From Betaproteobacteria bacterium (GTDB lineage: Bacteria; Pseudomonadota; Gammaproteobacteria; Burkholderiales; Ga0077523): a stretch of DNA of 46,868 nucleotides. Positions 7,634-16,056 of the stretch are shown here, piece by piece; the first letter of the stretch is position 1, and each line of letters opens with the position of its first letter. The stretch covers positions 1 to 46,868 of the forward strand of contig JANXYG010000085.1 of NCBI GenBank assembly GCA_025350245.1, in the 5' to 3' direction. The position numbers and the translations under genes were made by a program. The notes beneath the pieces were generated by a model. That model did no database searches, had not been told where the DNA came from, and saw only the letters and a list, made by a program, of their open reading frames with translations.

Positions 7634-7930
7634 ATGAGCATGAAGAAGACCGACCTTTACAAGAATCTGGCGAAGAAGGTCGATGGCAAGATGAAAGCGG
7701 CGGTACCGTCGCAACGGTTCGCCCAGGGCGCCGCCGGTCTTGCGAAAAAGGCGGACAAGGCCACGAGCGATTCCGCTGGCAGGCTGGTGGCCGTGTCGTG
7801 CCGCCTGCCCGCCGAGCTGGTCAACCGCCTGCGCAAACACGCGGCGGGCCAGGAAGGTGGCATCAGCGTGCTCATCGCCCAGGCTGTGGATCTCTGGTTC
7901 GAGTCCGCGACCGGTGGCAAAGCGCTGTAG
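7634..7930 (+). CDS. Ribbon-helix-helix-like small protein
   Basis: A 98-residue basic protein. ATG at 7634 has AGG seven bases upstream; the region before it is not obviously coding. The N-terminal half is lysine-rich (MSMKKTDLYKNLAKKVDGK). The C-terminal half, SCRLPAELVNRLRKHAAGQ followed by a second helix ending LWFES, fits a short strand plus two helices as in Arc/MetJ-type DNA-binding proteins or antitoxins. It lies 110 bases downstream of the SPOR-domain gene on the same strand. No toxin gene is next to it. Function unknown; DNA binding is inferred. Confidence 0.55.
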   Translation: MSMKKTDLYKNLAKKVDGKMKAAVPSQRFAQGAAGLAKKADKATSDSAGRLVAVSCRLPAELVNRLRKHAAGQEGGISVLIAQAVDLWFESATGGKAL

Positions 7931-8012
7931 CGCCCGCAAAATCCCGCCACCGCTGGCTGCTCCGGAACACCACTGGCGAAGAAGCTCGGCTTCGAGGCAT
8001 CGAATATCGAGC

Positions 8013-8031
8013 GGGGTCAGGCCTGTATCCC
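8013..8031. repeat. GGGGTCAGGCCTG repeat copy
   Basis: GGGGTCAGGCCTGTATCCCC, the same variant as at 6573, lies two bases beyond the stop codon of the broken surE fragment and 80 bases after the ribbon-helix-helix gene. Confidence 0.6.
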
Positions 8032-8033
8032 CA

Positions 8034-8398
8034 CTATAAACCCGCCAACCCCTTCGCCAGCGCCCCCATGCCCTCGCGCCAGGTGATGTCACTGTCCAGC
8101 GGACTTACCGTGATCCAGCCGTTGTAGGCGGCGCCCACGTCGGTGTCGAGATCGGGTGGTTCGGTGGGTTCGTGGGTGAAGCTCAGCCACGCATACGGAA
8201 AATTGCGCGGATCGATCCACGCATCCACGTTGAGCTTGACCTTGCCCCAGCGCCCTTGCGGGACGGCGCGCACGTGCCGGCGTAGGTGAGGTCTTCCGCC
8301 AGGTTGGAACCGCGATTCACGCCCGACAGCACCAGCGTGGGCGGTGAGTTCTTCGTCGGTGAACTGGCGCGCGAGGCGCTCCATGACCGCCAGGCACG
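8034..8398 (-). pseudogene. surE: 5'/3'-nucleotidase SurE, broken fragment
   Basis: SurE is a metal-dependent nucleoside monophosphate phosphatase. Leftward from about 8398 the piece [14 protein letters not shown], which includes the family's GVNRG-N metal and substrate motif, sits in one frame. The C-terminal part ([13 protein letters not shown], then DVGAAYNGWITVSPLDSD) is in another and ends at 8034. The whole N-terminal half with the catalytic NDDG motif is absent, as is a stretch between the two recognisable blocks. The upstream end abuts an acyl-CoA synthetase fragment on the opposite strand. Confidence 0.75.
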
Positions 8399-8753
8399 GT
8401 GCTGTGCGGCGCCGCGCCGGTCTACGTCGACGACGTCAAGCGCGCCCTGGGTGTGCTGGGGCCGCGCTTCTGGAATGGTATCCGCGCGAAGTCGAGGAGG
8501 TGCTGCTCTCGGATGCAGCAGTCGCCGAGGTTGCCGTGGCCGGCCGGCCCATGAATGGGGCGAGCGGGTGGTGGCCTTCGGGGTCGCTGGTGCGGGCGTG
8601 ACGCCCACCCCCGAAACCCTCGACCCGCTGTGTCTTGCTAACATCGCGAGGTTCAAGCGCCCGAAGCAATACGTCTTCGTCCCGGAACTCCCGAAAAACC
8701 ACTACGGGAAGGTGTTCGAGACCGAACTGCGCGCGCGACTGTCCGCGACGTGA
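8396..8753 (+). pseudogene. Acyl-CoA synthetase (AMP-binding), internally deleted and frameshifted
   Basis: Three blocks in three frames match the ATP-dependent acyl-CoA ligase family. [19 protein letters not shown] is from the middle of the adenylation domain. [20 protein letters not shown] is from the C-terminal subdomain. [13 protein letters not shown] with [15 protein letters not shown], including the catalytic lysine region, ends at 8753. The first and second blocks are joined with roughly 150 residues missing between them. It lies just upstream of the thiolase gene, so it was probably once part of the same fatty-acid pathway. Confidence 0.78.
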
Positions 8754-8803
8754 TGTCACCCGTCGCCGGTGCCTCGCCGGCGGCGCCAACCGAGGAATCC
8801 GCC

Positions 8804-9982
8804 ATGACCCAGGCCGTTATCGTCTCCACCGCCCGCACGCCGCTTTGCAAATCGTGGCGTGGCGCCTTCAACATGACCCATGGCGCCACGCTCGGCGGTC
8901 ATGCCGTGCAGCACGCCGTGGCGCGTGCGAAGCTGGATCCGGCCGAGATCGAAGACGTGCTCATGGGCTGCGCCAATCCCGAAGGCGCCACCGGTGGGAA
9001 CATCGCACGCCAGATCGCTCTGCGTGCAGGTTTGCCGATCACCACGTCCGGCGTCACCGTCAATCGCTTCTGCTCGTCCGGCCTGCAGACCATCGCCATG
9101 GCGTCGCAGCGCATCATCGCCGGCGAGGCCGATATCTTCGTGGCGGGCGGTGTCGAGTCGATCTCGTGCGTACAGAACGAGATGAACAAGCACATGGCCA
9201 CCGACGACTGGCTGCGTGAGCACAAGCCCGAGATCTACTGGAACATGCTGCAAACCGCCGAGATGGTGTCGAAGCGTTACAAGATCGGGCGCGAGCCGCA
9301 GGATCGTTATGGCGCCCTGAGCCAGCAGCGCGCCGCGGCAGCGCAGGCGGCGGGCAAGTTCAACGACGAGATCGTGCCGATCAACGTGACGATGAAGGTC
9401 GTCGACAAGAACACCGGGCAGGAATCCACGCGCGAGCACACCGCCACCAAGGACGAAGGCATCCGCGCCGACACCACCTACGACGGCGTGTCGCAGATCA
9501 AGCCGGCGGTCGAAGGTGGCGTCATCAGCGCCGGCAACGCGAGCCAGTTTTCCGACGGGGCGTCGGCCTGCGTGGTCATGAGCGATACCGTGGCGGCACG
9601 CAAGGGCCTGAAGCCGATGGGCATCTTCCGCGGCTTCGCCGTCGCCGGCTGCGAGCCCGACGAGATGGGCATCGGCCCGGTGTTCGCCATCCCCAAGCTG
9701 CTGGCGCGCACCGGCGTCAAGCTCGAGGACGTCGGTCTGTGGGAACTCAACGAAGCGTTCGCCGTGCAGGTGATCTACTGCCGCGACCAGCTCGGCATTC
9801 CCGACGATCGCCTCAACGTGAACGGCGGCTCGATCGCCGTCGGTCATCCGTACGGCGTCACCGGCGCGCGGCTGGTCGGCCACGCGCTCATCGAAGGCAA
9901 GCGCCGCGGCGTGAAGTACGCCGTGATCACCATGTGCGTCGGCGGCGGGATGGGCGCCGCCGGCTTGTTCGAAATCATCTAG
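8804..9982 (+). CDS. Acetyl-CoA acetyltransferase (thiolase)
   Basis: A 392-residue thiolase, performing the last step of beta-oxidation (3-ketoacyl-CoA plus CoA to acetyl-CoA) or the reverse condensation. ATG at 8804 follows AGGA with a 7-base gap. The nucleophilic Cys90 is in NRFCSSGLQ. The [10 protein letters not shown] motif gives the active-site His, and [10 protein letters not shown] gives the second Cys. Length and all motifs are normal. It is the first intact gene after two pseudogenes and is followed by an acyl-CoA dehydrogenase on the same strand, which supports a degradative role. Whether it prefers long-chain, branched or cyclic substrates cannot be told. Confidence 0.93.
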   Translation: MTQAVIVSTARTPLCKSWRGAFNMTHGATLGGHAVQHAVARAKLDPAEIEDVLMGCANPEGATGGNIARQIALRAGLPITTSGVTVNRFCSSGLQTIAMASQRIIAGEADIFVAGGVESISCVQNEMNKHMATDDWLREHKPEIYWNMLQTAEMVSKRYKIGREPQDRYGALSQQRAAAAQAAGKFNDEIVPINVTMKVVDKNTGQESTREHTATKDEGIRADTTYDGVSQIKPAVEGGVISAGNASQFSDGASACVVMSDTVAARKGLKPMGIFRGFAVAGCEPDEMGIGPVFAIPKLLARTGVKLEDVGLWELNEAFAVQVIYCRDQLGIPDDRLNVNGGSIAVGHPYGVTGARLVGHALIEGKRRGVKYAVITMCVGGGMGAAGLFEII

Positions 9983-10004
9983 ATGGCTTGCCGACCACTG
10001 GAAC

Positions 10005-10223
10005 ATGGCTAGTCGCAAATCCAAAGCCACCGCGAACGAAGCGTTCGGTCGCGATCTCTTGCAGTCGGTGAGGGAGATGAAGGCCGGGCAACGCGCGCGT
10101 GTCACAGTGGTCGAACCCGATGACATTGCTCGATCAGGTCAGATCGTTGACACCCGTATCGCGCTGGAAACGCCGACCTCTGGTGAAGCGCTCCCCGTAA
10201 CCAAAACGTCCAACCATCCATAA
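10005..10223 (+). CDS. Small protein resembling the N-terminus of a HigA-type antitoxin
   Basis: A 72-residue frame between the thiolase and acyl-CoA dehydrogenase genes. The segment FGRDLLQSVREMKAGQRARV resembles the start of short HigA-like helix-turn-helix antitoxins, which normally continue into an HTH with a TLQDWEQGRR-type motif. Here the sequence instead runs into DDIARSGQIVDTRIALETPT, without an HTH, and ends at TGA just before the next gene. It is probably a truncated antitoxin. No toxin gene is adjacent, and no good ribosome binding site is seen. Confidence 0.4.
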   Translation: MASRKSKATANEAFGRDLLQSVREMKAGQRARVTVVEPDDIARSGQIVDTRIALETPTSGEALPVTKTSNHP

Positions 10224-10227
10224 CCCC

Positions 10228-12036
10228 ATGCAAACCCGCATCATCAACCGCCGCGACCTGGACTTCGTTCTCTACGAGTTGCTGGATGCGGGCAAGCTGA
10301 TCGAGCGCGACCGCTATCGCGATCACTCGCGAGAAACCTTCGACGCCGCCATCGATTCGGCGGAGCGCATCGCCACCGAGTTGTTCGCGCCGCACAACCA
10401 CAAGGCCGACGAGAACGAGCCGCGCTTCGAGAACGGCAAGGTCACCATGATCCCGGAGGTGAAGACGGCGCTCGACGCCTTCAATGCCGCCGGTTTCATC
10501 TCGGCCAGTTTCGACGCCGAACTGGGCGGCATGCAGTTACCGGTGACGGTGGCGCAGGCCTGCTTCGCCATCTTCAATGGCGCCAACATCGGCACGGCGG
10601 CCTATCCGTTTCTCACCATCGCCAACGCCCACCTGCTGTCGGTGTTCGGGTCCGAGGCGCAGAAATCCACCTGGCTGCCGCATCTGCTGTCGGGCCGCTG
10701 CTACGGCACGATGTGCCTGTCGGAACCGCAGGCCGGCTCATCGCTGTCCGACATCGCCACCCGTGCCGAACCGCAGCCCGACGGCACCTATCGGCTGTTC
10801 GGCCAGAAGATGTGGATCTCCGGCGGCGAACACGAGCTGGCCGAGAACATCGTGCATCTGGTGCTCGCGCGCATCAAGGGCGCGCCGCCTGGCGTGAAGG
10901 GCATCTCGCTCTTCCTGGTGCCGAAGTTCCTGCTCGACGACGATGGTTCGATCGGCGCGCGCAACGACGTCGTGCTCGTAGGCCTCAATCACAAGATGGG
11001 CTACCGCGGCACCACCAACTGCGTGCTCAACTTCGGTGAGACCACCGGCGCCGTGGGCACGCTGGTGGGCGAAGCGCACCAGGGCTTGTCGTATATGTTC
11101 CACATGATGAACGAAGCCCGTGTGGGTGTCGGCCTGGGTGCCGTGATGCTCGGCTATTCAGGCTACCTGCATTCGCTCGCCTATGCGCGCGAACGCTCGC
11201 AAGGTCGGCCACCCCTGTCCAAGGATCCGGCGCGCCCGCCGGTGAAGATCATCGAGCATCCCGACGTTCGCCGCATGCTGCTGGCGCAAAAAGCCTATGT
11301 CGAAGGCGGACTGGCGTTGTGCCTGTATGCCGCGCGCCTGGTCGACGACGAAACCAGCGCCCCGGACGAAAAGACGCGCCGCGATTCCAAGCAGTTGCTC
11401 GAAGTGCTCACGCCGATCGTGAAGGCCTGGCCGTCGCAATGGTGCCTGGCCGCCAACGATCTCGCGATCCAGGTGCATGGCGGCTACGGCTACACCCGCG
11501 AATATCCGGTCGAGCAGCTCTATCGCGACAACCGGCTCAATCCGATCCACGAAGGCACCAACGGCATCCAGGCGCTCGACCTGCTCGGGCGCAAGGTCGG
11601 CATGGACGACGGCATGGGCATCCAGCGGCTGGCCATGGTCATTGATCGCACGGCCCGTGCGGCACGCGCCTGCAACTCGGCCGAACTGCAACGCTTCGGT
11701 AGCGAGCTGACCGACGCCTTCGCCAACGTGATGGAAGTCGTGCGCAATCTGCTGTGCGCCACCGACAAGGGCCACGCCGAGACGGCGCTCGCCAACGCGC
11801 ACGTGTTTCTCGAGATGACCGGGCATGTGGTAGTGGCGTGGCTGTGGCTCGAGCAGGCGCTCATTGCGCTGCGCAAGCTGGCCGACACCGATGCGCTCGA
11901 CCGCGATTTCTATCAGGGCAAGCTGCAGACCTGCCGGTATTTCTTTCGCTGGGAGCTGCCCAAGACCACGCACTGGTACCACCTGCTCAACGAGCTGGAC
12001 CCGACCTGTCTGGAAATGCAGGACGCCTGGTTCTAG
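10228..12036 (+). CDS. Acyl-CoA dehydrogenase, DmdC/AcdB-type large form
   Basis: A 602-residue FAD enzyme that introduces a 2,3-double bond into acyl-CoA and passes electrons to electron-transfer flavoprotein. The length and the C-terminal extension beyond residue 460 place it with the roughly 600-residue group that includes 3-methylmercaptopropionyl-CoA dehydrogenase. CLSEPQAGSSLSDI and KMWISGGEHE are the FAD and substrate binding motifs. PIHEGTNGIQALDLLGRK holds the probable catalytic base Glu442. DLAIQVHGGYGYTREYP is also typical. It lies five bases after the small antitoxin-like gene and in the same direction as the thiolase. Specificity within the group is broad, so the substrate is not assigned. 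Confidence 0.92.
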   Translation: MQTRIINRRDLDFVLYELLDAGKLIERDRYRDHSRETFDAAIDSAERIATELFAPHNHKADENEPRFENGKVTMIPEVKTALDAFNAAGFISASFDAELGGMQLPVTVAQACFAIFNGANIGTAAYPFLTIANAHLLSVFGSEAQKSTWLPHLLSGRCYGTMCLSEPQAGSSLSDIATRAEPQPDGTYRLFGQKMWISGGEHELAENIVHLVLARIKGAPPGVKGISLFLVPKFLLDDDGSIGARNDVVLVGLNHKMGYRGTTNCVLNFGETTGAVGTLVGEAHQGLSYMFHMMNEARVGVGLGAVMLGYSGYLHSLAYARERSQGRPPLSKDPARPPVKIIEHPDVRRMLLAQKAYVEGGLALCLYAARLVDDETSAPDEKTRRDSKQLLEVLTPIVKAWPSQWCLAANDLAIQVHGGYGYTREYPVEQLYRDNRLNPIHEGTNGIQALDLLGRKVGMDDGMGIQRLAMVIDRTARAARACNSAELQRFGSELTDAFANVMEVVRNLLCATDKGHAETALANAHVFLEMTGHVVVAWLWLEQALIALRKLADTDALDRDFYQGKLQTCRYFFRWELPKTTHWYHLLNELDPTCLEMQDAWF

Positions 12037-12100
12037 CCGATCTCCGTCGAGTCCGTAGCACTTCGCCCGCCGATGGCAGCGGGCGAACGTCCCGTTTCCG

Positions 12101-13522
12101 CTACCCGAACTTCTTCAACCTGAACACGTCATCCCCCGGCGTGCGCGGAATGATGATCTGCACGAAATGGGTCGAATTGCGTCGTAGCCATCGCTTCGTC
12201 TGGTCGCCTTCCACATGGATGGGCACGTTGCCGGAACTGGCGTCGGCGGGTTCGAAGTAGCTGATGTTCCTGCCCGGCGGGGCGGCGGAGATCGACAGGA
12301 ACAGTGTGGCCGGGTCCTGCGGCGGGACCAGCGGGTAGTAGCCCTCCTCCAGGTCGGTGCGATCGAAGTACACGTTGCGCGACGCCTTGTTGAGCGAGTT
12401 GACCTTCACGTCCTCGATCACGTGCGAGTGCAGGTAGATGTTGGCCTCGTCGTCGCGTTTGGCGGTGTTGGAATAGAACTCCAGGAAGTAGTCGGGCACC
12501 GGCTGGCCGATGTCGTCGATGACGTAGAAGTTGCCCTGCATGTACTGGTGATAGAACTCCGCCTCCTTGCCGGGCGCCGTCTTGCTCCGGGCGGCGGTGG
12601 CTTCGGTGAGGGCGTCCCACGCGGTGCCAATGGCCTGGTAGTCGGCGGCTGTCTGGCAGCCCAGCGCCTGAAGGATGAGTTGTCCGAGCTGAGCCTTCTC
12701 GGTTGCGGTTTCGAGAATGTCTTCCTTGCTGTCGTCGGTGCTGCGGTCCGGATCGATGATCGAGCCGTGGGTACGGGTCGGGAGCACCGCGAGCGGCACG
12801 TCGAACTCGAGGCGGGACTCCCACGGCTGGAACATCTGCGCCGGATCGGTGTGGCGGAAGTCGATCGTGACGCCGCGCGCATTGAGGTTGGCGGCGCAAA
12901 CGCGCACGGTGCCGTCGGCGCCGTTCTCGTTCACCAGTTGGCGCAGCAGGCTGGCATACGGATGGGTGCCAACGATCACGAACGGCCACACGAGATCGGC
13001 GCCGTAGTAGCGATCGGCGCCGGCGCCGGGCAGCCGCAGCACGTCGCGCTGGGCCAGATCCCACTGGTACGACGACCCGAGCTCGAGGTCGTTCAGGATG
13101 CCGGTGCCGGTCTGGAAACCGTTCTTGTAGCCCTTGAACACGCGGCCGAGCAGGCTCTTGCCGGTGGCGGCGAGCTTGGAGCCGTAGTTGGCCGGCGCGA
13201 GCATGATCAGGCGTTTCATCGGGCACTTCACAGCATTCCCGCGGTACCAGGACGTCAGCCATTCGCGCGCGACTAGGCCGCCGGTGCTGTGCACGATCAC
13301 GTCGAAGCTCGCGGCCAGGTCGCCGCTCGCGATGAGTTGATCGATCACCTGGCCCATGCGCTTGCCGACGTCGGCCACACGCACGTCGTCGTCGAGCGAG
13401 ATGTAGTCGCCCAGCCAGAGTTCCTTCGGCACGTAGCCGTTGGCCGCGAGAAAGGTCGCCAGCGGCCGGAACGATGCCGAGGTGTCGCTCCAGCCGTGGA
13501 TGATCACTACCTGTCGCCCCAT
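12101..13522 (-). CDS. Alpha/beta hydrolase, lipase-like
   Basis: A 473-residue hydrolase. The nucleophile elbow VHSTGG places Ser79, and IIHGWSD near the N-terminus is the oxyanion region. THGSII around residue 255 may supply the catalytic His. No signal peptide is visible, so it is predicted cytoplasmic unless exported by another route. The C-terminal 180 residues contain beta-rich sequence unlike the core, possibly a separate accessory domain. It is convergent with the acyl-CoA dehydrogenase and ends 65 bases from it. It starts 26 bases after the di-haem cytochrome gene, so it is likely the last gene of a leftward operon with the cytochrome and the GMC oxidoreductase. Ester substrate unknown. 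Confidence 0.8.
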   Translation of the reverse strand: MGRQVVIIHGWSDTSASFRPLATFLAANGYVPKELWLGDYISLDDDVRVADVGKRMGQVIDQLIASGDLAASFDVIVHSTGGLVAREWLTSWYRGNAVKCPMKRLIMLAPANYGSKLAATGKSLLGRVFKGYKNGFQTGTGILNDLELGSSYQWDLAQRDVLRLPGAGADRYYGADLVWPFVIVGTHPYASLLRQLVNENGADGTVRVCAANLNARGVTIDFRHTDPAQMFQPWESRLEFDVPLAVLPTRTHGSIIDPDRSTDDSKEDILETATEKAQLGQLILQALGCQTAADYQAIGTAWDALTEATAARSKTAPGKEAEFYHQYMQGNFYVIDDIGQPVPDYFLEFYSNTAKRDDEANIYLHSHVIEDVKVNSLNKASRNVYFDRTDLEEGYYPLVPPQDPATLFLSISAAPPGRNISYFEPADASSGNVPIHVEGDQTKRWLRRNSTHFVQIIIPRTPGDDVFRLKKFG

Positions 13523-13547
13523 TGCGTTCTCCGTTCTTGTTGTCGGG

Positions 13548-15989
13548 TCAGAAGTGCTTCAGGAATTCGATCAGCGCGAGCTTGTCGTCGTCGGGTAGCC
13601 CGGGCTCGTCGTCGGCGAAGCGGGTGCCGAAATAGTGGCCGCGATTGACGATGAAGTCCGGGCACTTGCTCATGTCGAGCAGCGGATCCACGAGGTTGCT
13701 CAGCACGGCGGTGGCCTCGGCGTAGGTGGCGTCCTTGGGTAGGGCCTTCAGGTCCTTCTTCACCTTGAGCAGCAGGCTGATCAGCTTCTTGTCGTGCTTC
13801 ACCCGATCGGCGAAGCCGGCGTTGTCGGGCCGCAGGTTGAGGTTGGCGAGCAGGTTCACCGGCGTGCCCTTGGGGATCGGGCCGATCTCGATGCCGTCCG
13901 CGCCCCACAGCCATGGCTTCACCTCGCGACCCTTCTCGCGCAATTCGGCGAGCCAGCCCGGCAGATAGCCGGCCGGCACCCGCAGGAAGCTCGCGTTGGT
14001 GGTGCGGTCCATGCGACCCGGGACGCGATCACCCAGTACGAGGTCCTTGTCGCGCGTTTCTGGCCATAGCATCTGGTGGATCGAATCGTCGAAGGAACGC
14101 ATGCGCGCCTCGACCGACGGACTCGGCTCGAAATGGCCGACCGTGTTGTTGAGCAGGAACGGCGCCGTGGACCATACGCTCACCAGCGACGCCGGGCGCG
14201 TGTAGCCGCGACCGCCGGCGGGCATTTCGTATTGCCGCGCCTCGCCGGTGACCGGGTGGTACACGGTGATGGTGCCGACCGAAGGAAGATCCTTGTAGGT
14301 GCGCGACGAGAAGTTATCCCAGATGTTGTTCTCGATCGCATTGGTGGCGAGCGGGCTGCAGGCGTTGGTCTTGAGCAGCGTCACGGGTATGCGGACGTCG
14401 GTGGACAGGAAGTTGTCGTCGAGGAAATCGGGCGCGAGCACGATCTCGCGCATGCGGCTCTTGAACTGGTCGCTCTTGGTCCAGGCCCAGTAACGATTCC
14501 AGCAATCGAGATAGCCCTTGCCGGAACAGCCGCGCGGATCCAGGCCTGGCGCCGGGGTCGGAATCTTGCTCGAATGACAGCGGGCGCAGCGCTCGGCGAA
14601 CACTTCCTTGCCGCGGATCAGCACCTGCTCGTCATGCGTGAGATAGGCGTCACCACCGGGCGCGTCGGCCAGCTTGTGCGGGGCAGTGCTCTTGAGAAAG
14701 AACAACGCCATGTCGACGGTCTGTTGTTCGGTGGCCTGCCAGTAGGATGAATTGCGCCGCGCCACCGCGATCTCGATCGGGCTGACGGTCTTGCCGCCGA
14801 TCAGCGGGTTGAAGTGCGTCAGCCATTCTTCGCTGAACAGGCCGATGTTGAGATACACGCGGTTGAGTGCGCCGAGCGCTCCCACCGAATCGGAGCCGTC
14901 TTTCAGCACGCGCGGCGAAAACACCGTGGCGGGTGCCTGGTAGAACTCGGTGAGCGGGCCTGCGTTCACGAAATCGTTGAACTGCTTGTTGTTCAGTCCG
15001 CCACCCGCCAGTGTTTCCTGACCCCAGCGCTTTGCCACACCCAGACGCGCGCCCAGCGCATACACCGCGTTCATCGTGCGCGGATTGTTGATGTTGTCGC
15101 TGGAGACCAGCGAGGTGTCGACCGTTCCGGGGCGCGAGGTGTGGAACAACTGGAAGACGAAGTTGGTGCGGTCGGCGTCCCACGAGAAGATGCGGTCGAG
15201 CCAGAAATACTGCGCGCCCACGTTCGAGCTCAGGTTCTGCCATTGTGGATGTTCGGGGTCGGCCGGCGGCTTCACCGGGTTCGGGCCGACGTGGCAGAAC
15301 GCGCACGACATGCCCACGCGGTAGGGCTTCACCAGGTCTTTCGAGAGATAGTAGGTGGGGTCGTCGTAGTAGCGCTTCGGATCCCACTTTTTTGCGGCGG
15401 CGGCGTCGAAAGCCGGGTTCGGGAACAACCGCATCCCGACGATGCCGGTGGCGTAGCCGTAGAACGAACTGTTGGCGATGTTCTTGCCGCGCGCACCGAG
15501 GGCGACACCGGGATACTTCGTGGCGTTCTCGAACGGGTCGGGGGCGCAGCCAGGGCCGCGCTGGTCGAGCCACAGACCGAAGCGGTCCGGGTCGGGGCCG
15601 GTGGCCTTTTCGAAGCAGGGTTCGTTGACCAGCCCCAGATAGTTCCAGCGGTTGTCGCGGCCGTAATGCAGGCTCGGGTGCGACGACAGGGTCTTGAGGA
15701 AGTCGAGATTGCCGAAGCTGGTGGCCGAGATGCCGTCCCAGAAGCGGTCGTTGCCGCCGGTCCACACCAGCCAGGTGTTGCGGCCCTTCACCTCCGCCGG
15801 CGTCAAGGCGATACCGCCGTCCATGTCGTGGAAGAAGTCTTCGTCAGCCGCGACGAACGAGTCGGGGCCGCGTTGCGCGACCCGGGCTTCATCGAGCAGA
15901 TGGCCCGATCGCTGATGCGCGCAGCCGACGATGAATGCACACGCCAGCGGCAGCAGCACCGCGCCACGCCACAGCAGTTTCTGGTTCAT
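13548..15989 (-). CDS. Large di-haem cytochrome c lipoprotein
   Basis: An 813-residue exported haem protein. ATG at 15989 follows AGGAGGAG with a 7-base gap. The N-terminus is a lipoprotein signal with lipobox IVGC (Cys23), so it should be anchored to a membrane on the periplasmic side. Two CxxCH haem-binding motifs are present: CAFCH at 229-233 and CARCH at 468-472. Wide spacing and large size recall the cytochrome c peroxidase and rubber-oxygenase (RoxA) type of di-haem proteins, but I cannot assign it to either. The next upstream gene encodes a Tat-exported GMC flavoprotein, so the cytochrome may accept its electrons, or it may be an oxygenase in its own right. Confidence 0.8.
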   Translation of the reverse strand: MNQKLLWRGAVLLPLACAFIVGCAHQRSGHLLDEARVAQRGPDSFVAADEDFFHDMDGGIALTPAEVKGRNTWLVWTGGNDRFWDGISATSFGNLDFLKTLSSHPSLHYGRDNRWNYLGLVNEPCFEKATGPDPDRFGLWLDQRGPGCAPDPFENATKYPGVALGARGKNIANSSFYGYATGIVGMRLFPNPAFDAAAAKKWDPKRYYDDPTYYLSKDLVKPYRVGMSCAFCHVGPNPVKPPADPEHPQWQNLSSNVGAQYFWLDRIFSWDADRTNFVFQLFHTSRPGTVDTSLVSSDNINNPRTMNAVYALGARLGVAKRWGQETLAGGGLNNKQFNDFVNAGPLTEFYQAPATVFSPRVLKDGSDSVGALGALNRVYLNIGLFSEEWLTHFNPLIGGKTVSPIEIAVARRNSSYWQATEQQTVDMALFFLKSTAPHKLADAPGGDAYLTHDEQVLIRGKEVFAERCARCHSSKIPTPAPGLDPRGCSGKGYLDCWNRYWAWTKSDQFKSRMREIVLAPDFLDDNFLSTDVRIPVTLLKTNACSPLATNAIENNIWDNFSSRTYKDLPSVGTITVYHPVTGEARQYEMPAGGRGYTRPASLVSVWSTAPFLLNNTVGHFEPSPSVEARMRSFDDSIHQMLWPETRDKDLVLGDRVPGRMDRTTNASFLRVPAGYLPGWLAELREKGREVKPWLWGADGIEIGPIPKGTPVNLLANLNLRPDNAGFADRVKHDKKLISLLLKVKKDLKALPKDATYAEATAVLSNLVDPLLDMSKCPDFIVNRGHYFGTRFADDEPGLPDDDKLALIEFLKHF

Positions 15990-16056
15990 GTTGCTCACTC
16001 CTCCTCTGGTTCGACGCACCGCCTGCCTGCCGGGCGTGATCGCTGCAAAAGAAATG

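Noticed and set aside
8598-8612. GTGACGCCCACCCCC as a third copy of the 80-base repeat
   Set aside because: Only fifteen bases match and they fall in the acyl-CoA synthetase fragment; probably chance or a trace too short to call.
8756-10126. Long open frame on the minus strand through the thiolase gene
   Set aside because: It is antisense to a gene with every thiolase motif; GC-rich codon use opens the complementary frame. No protein-like motif or ribosome binding site.
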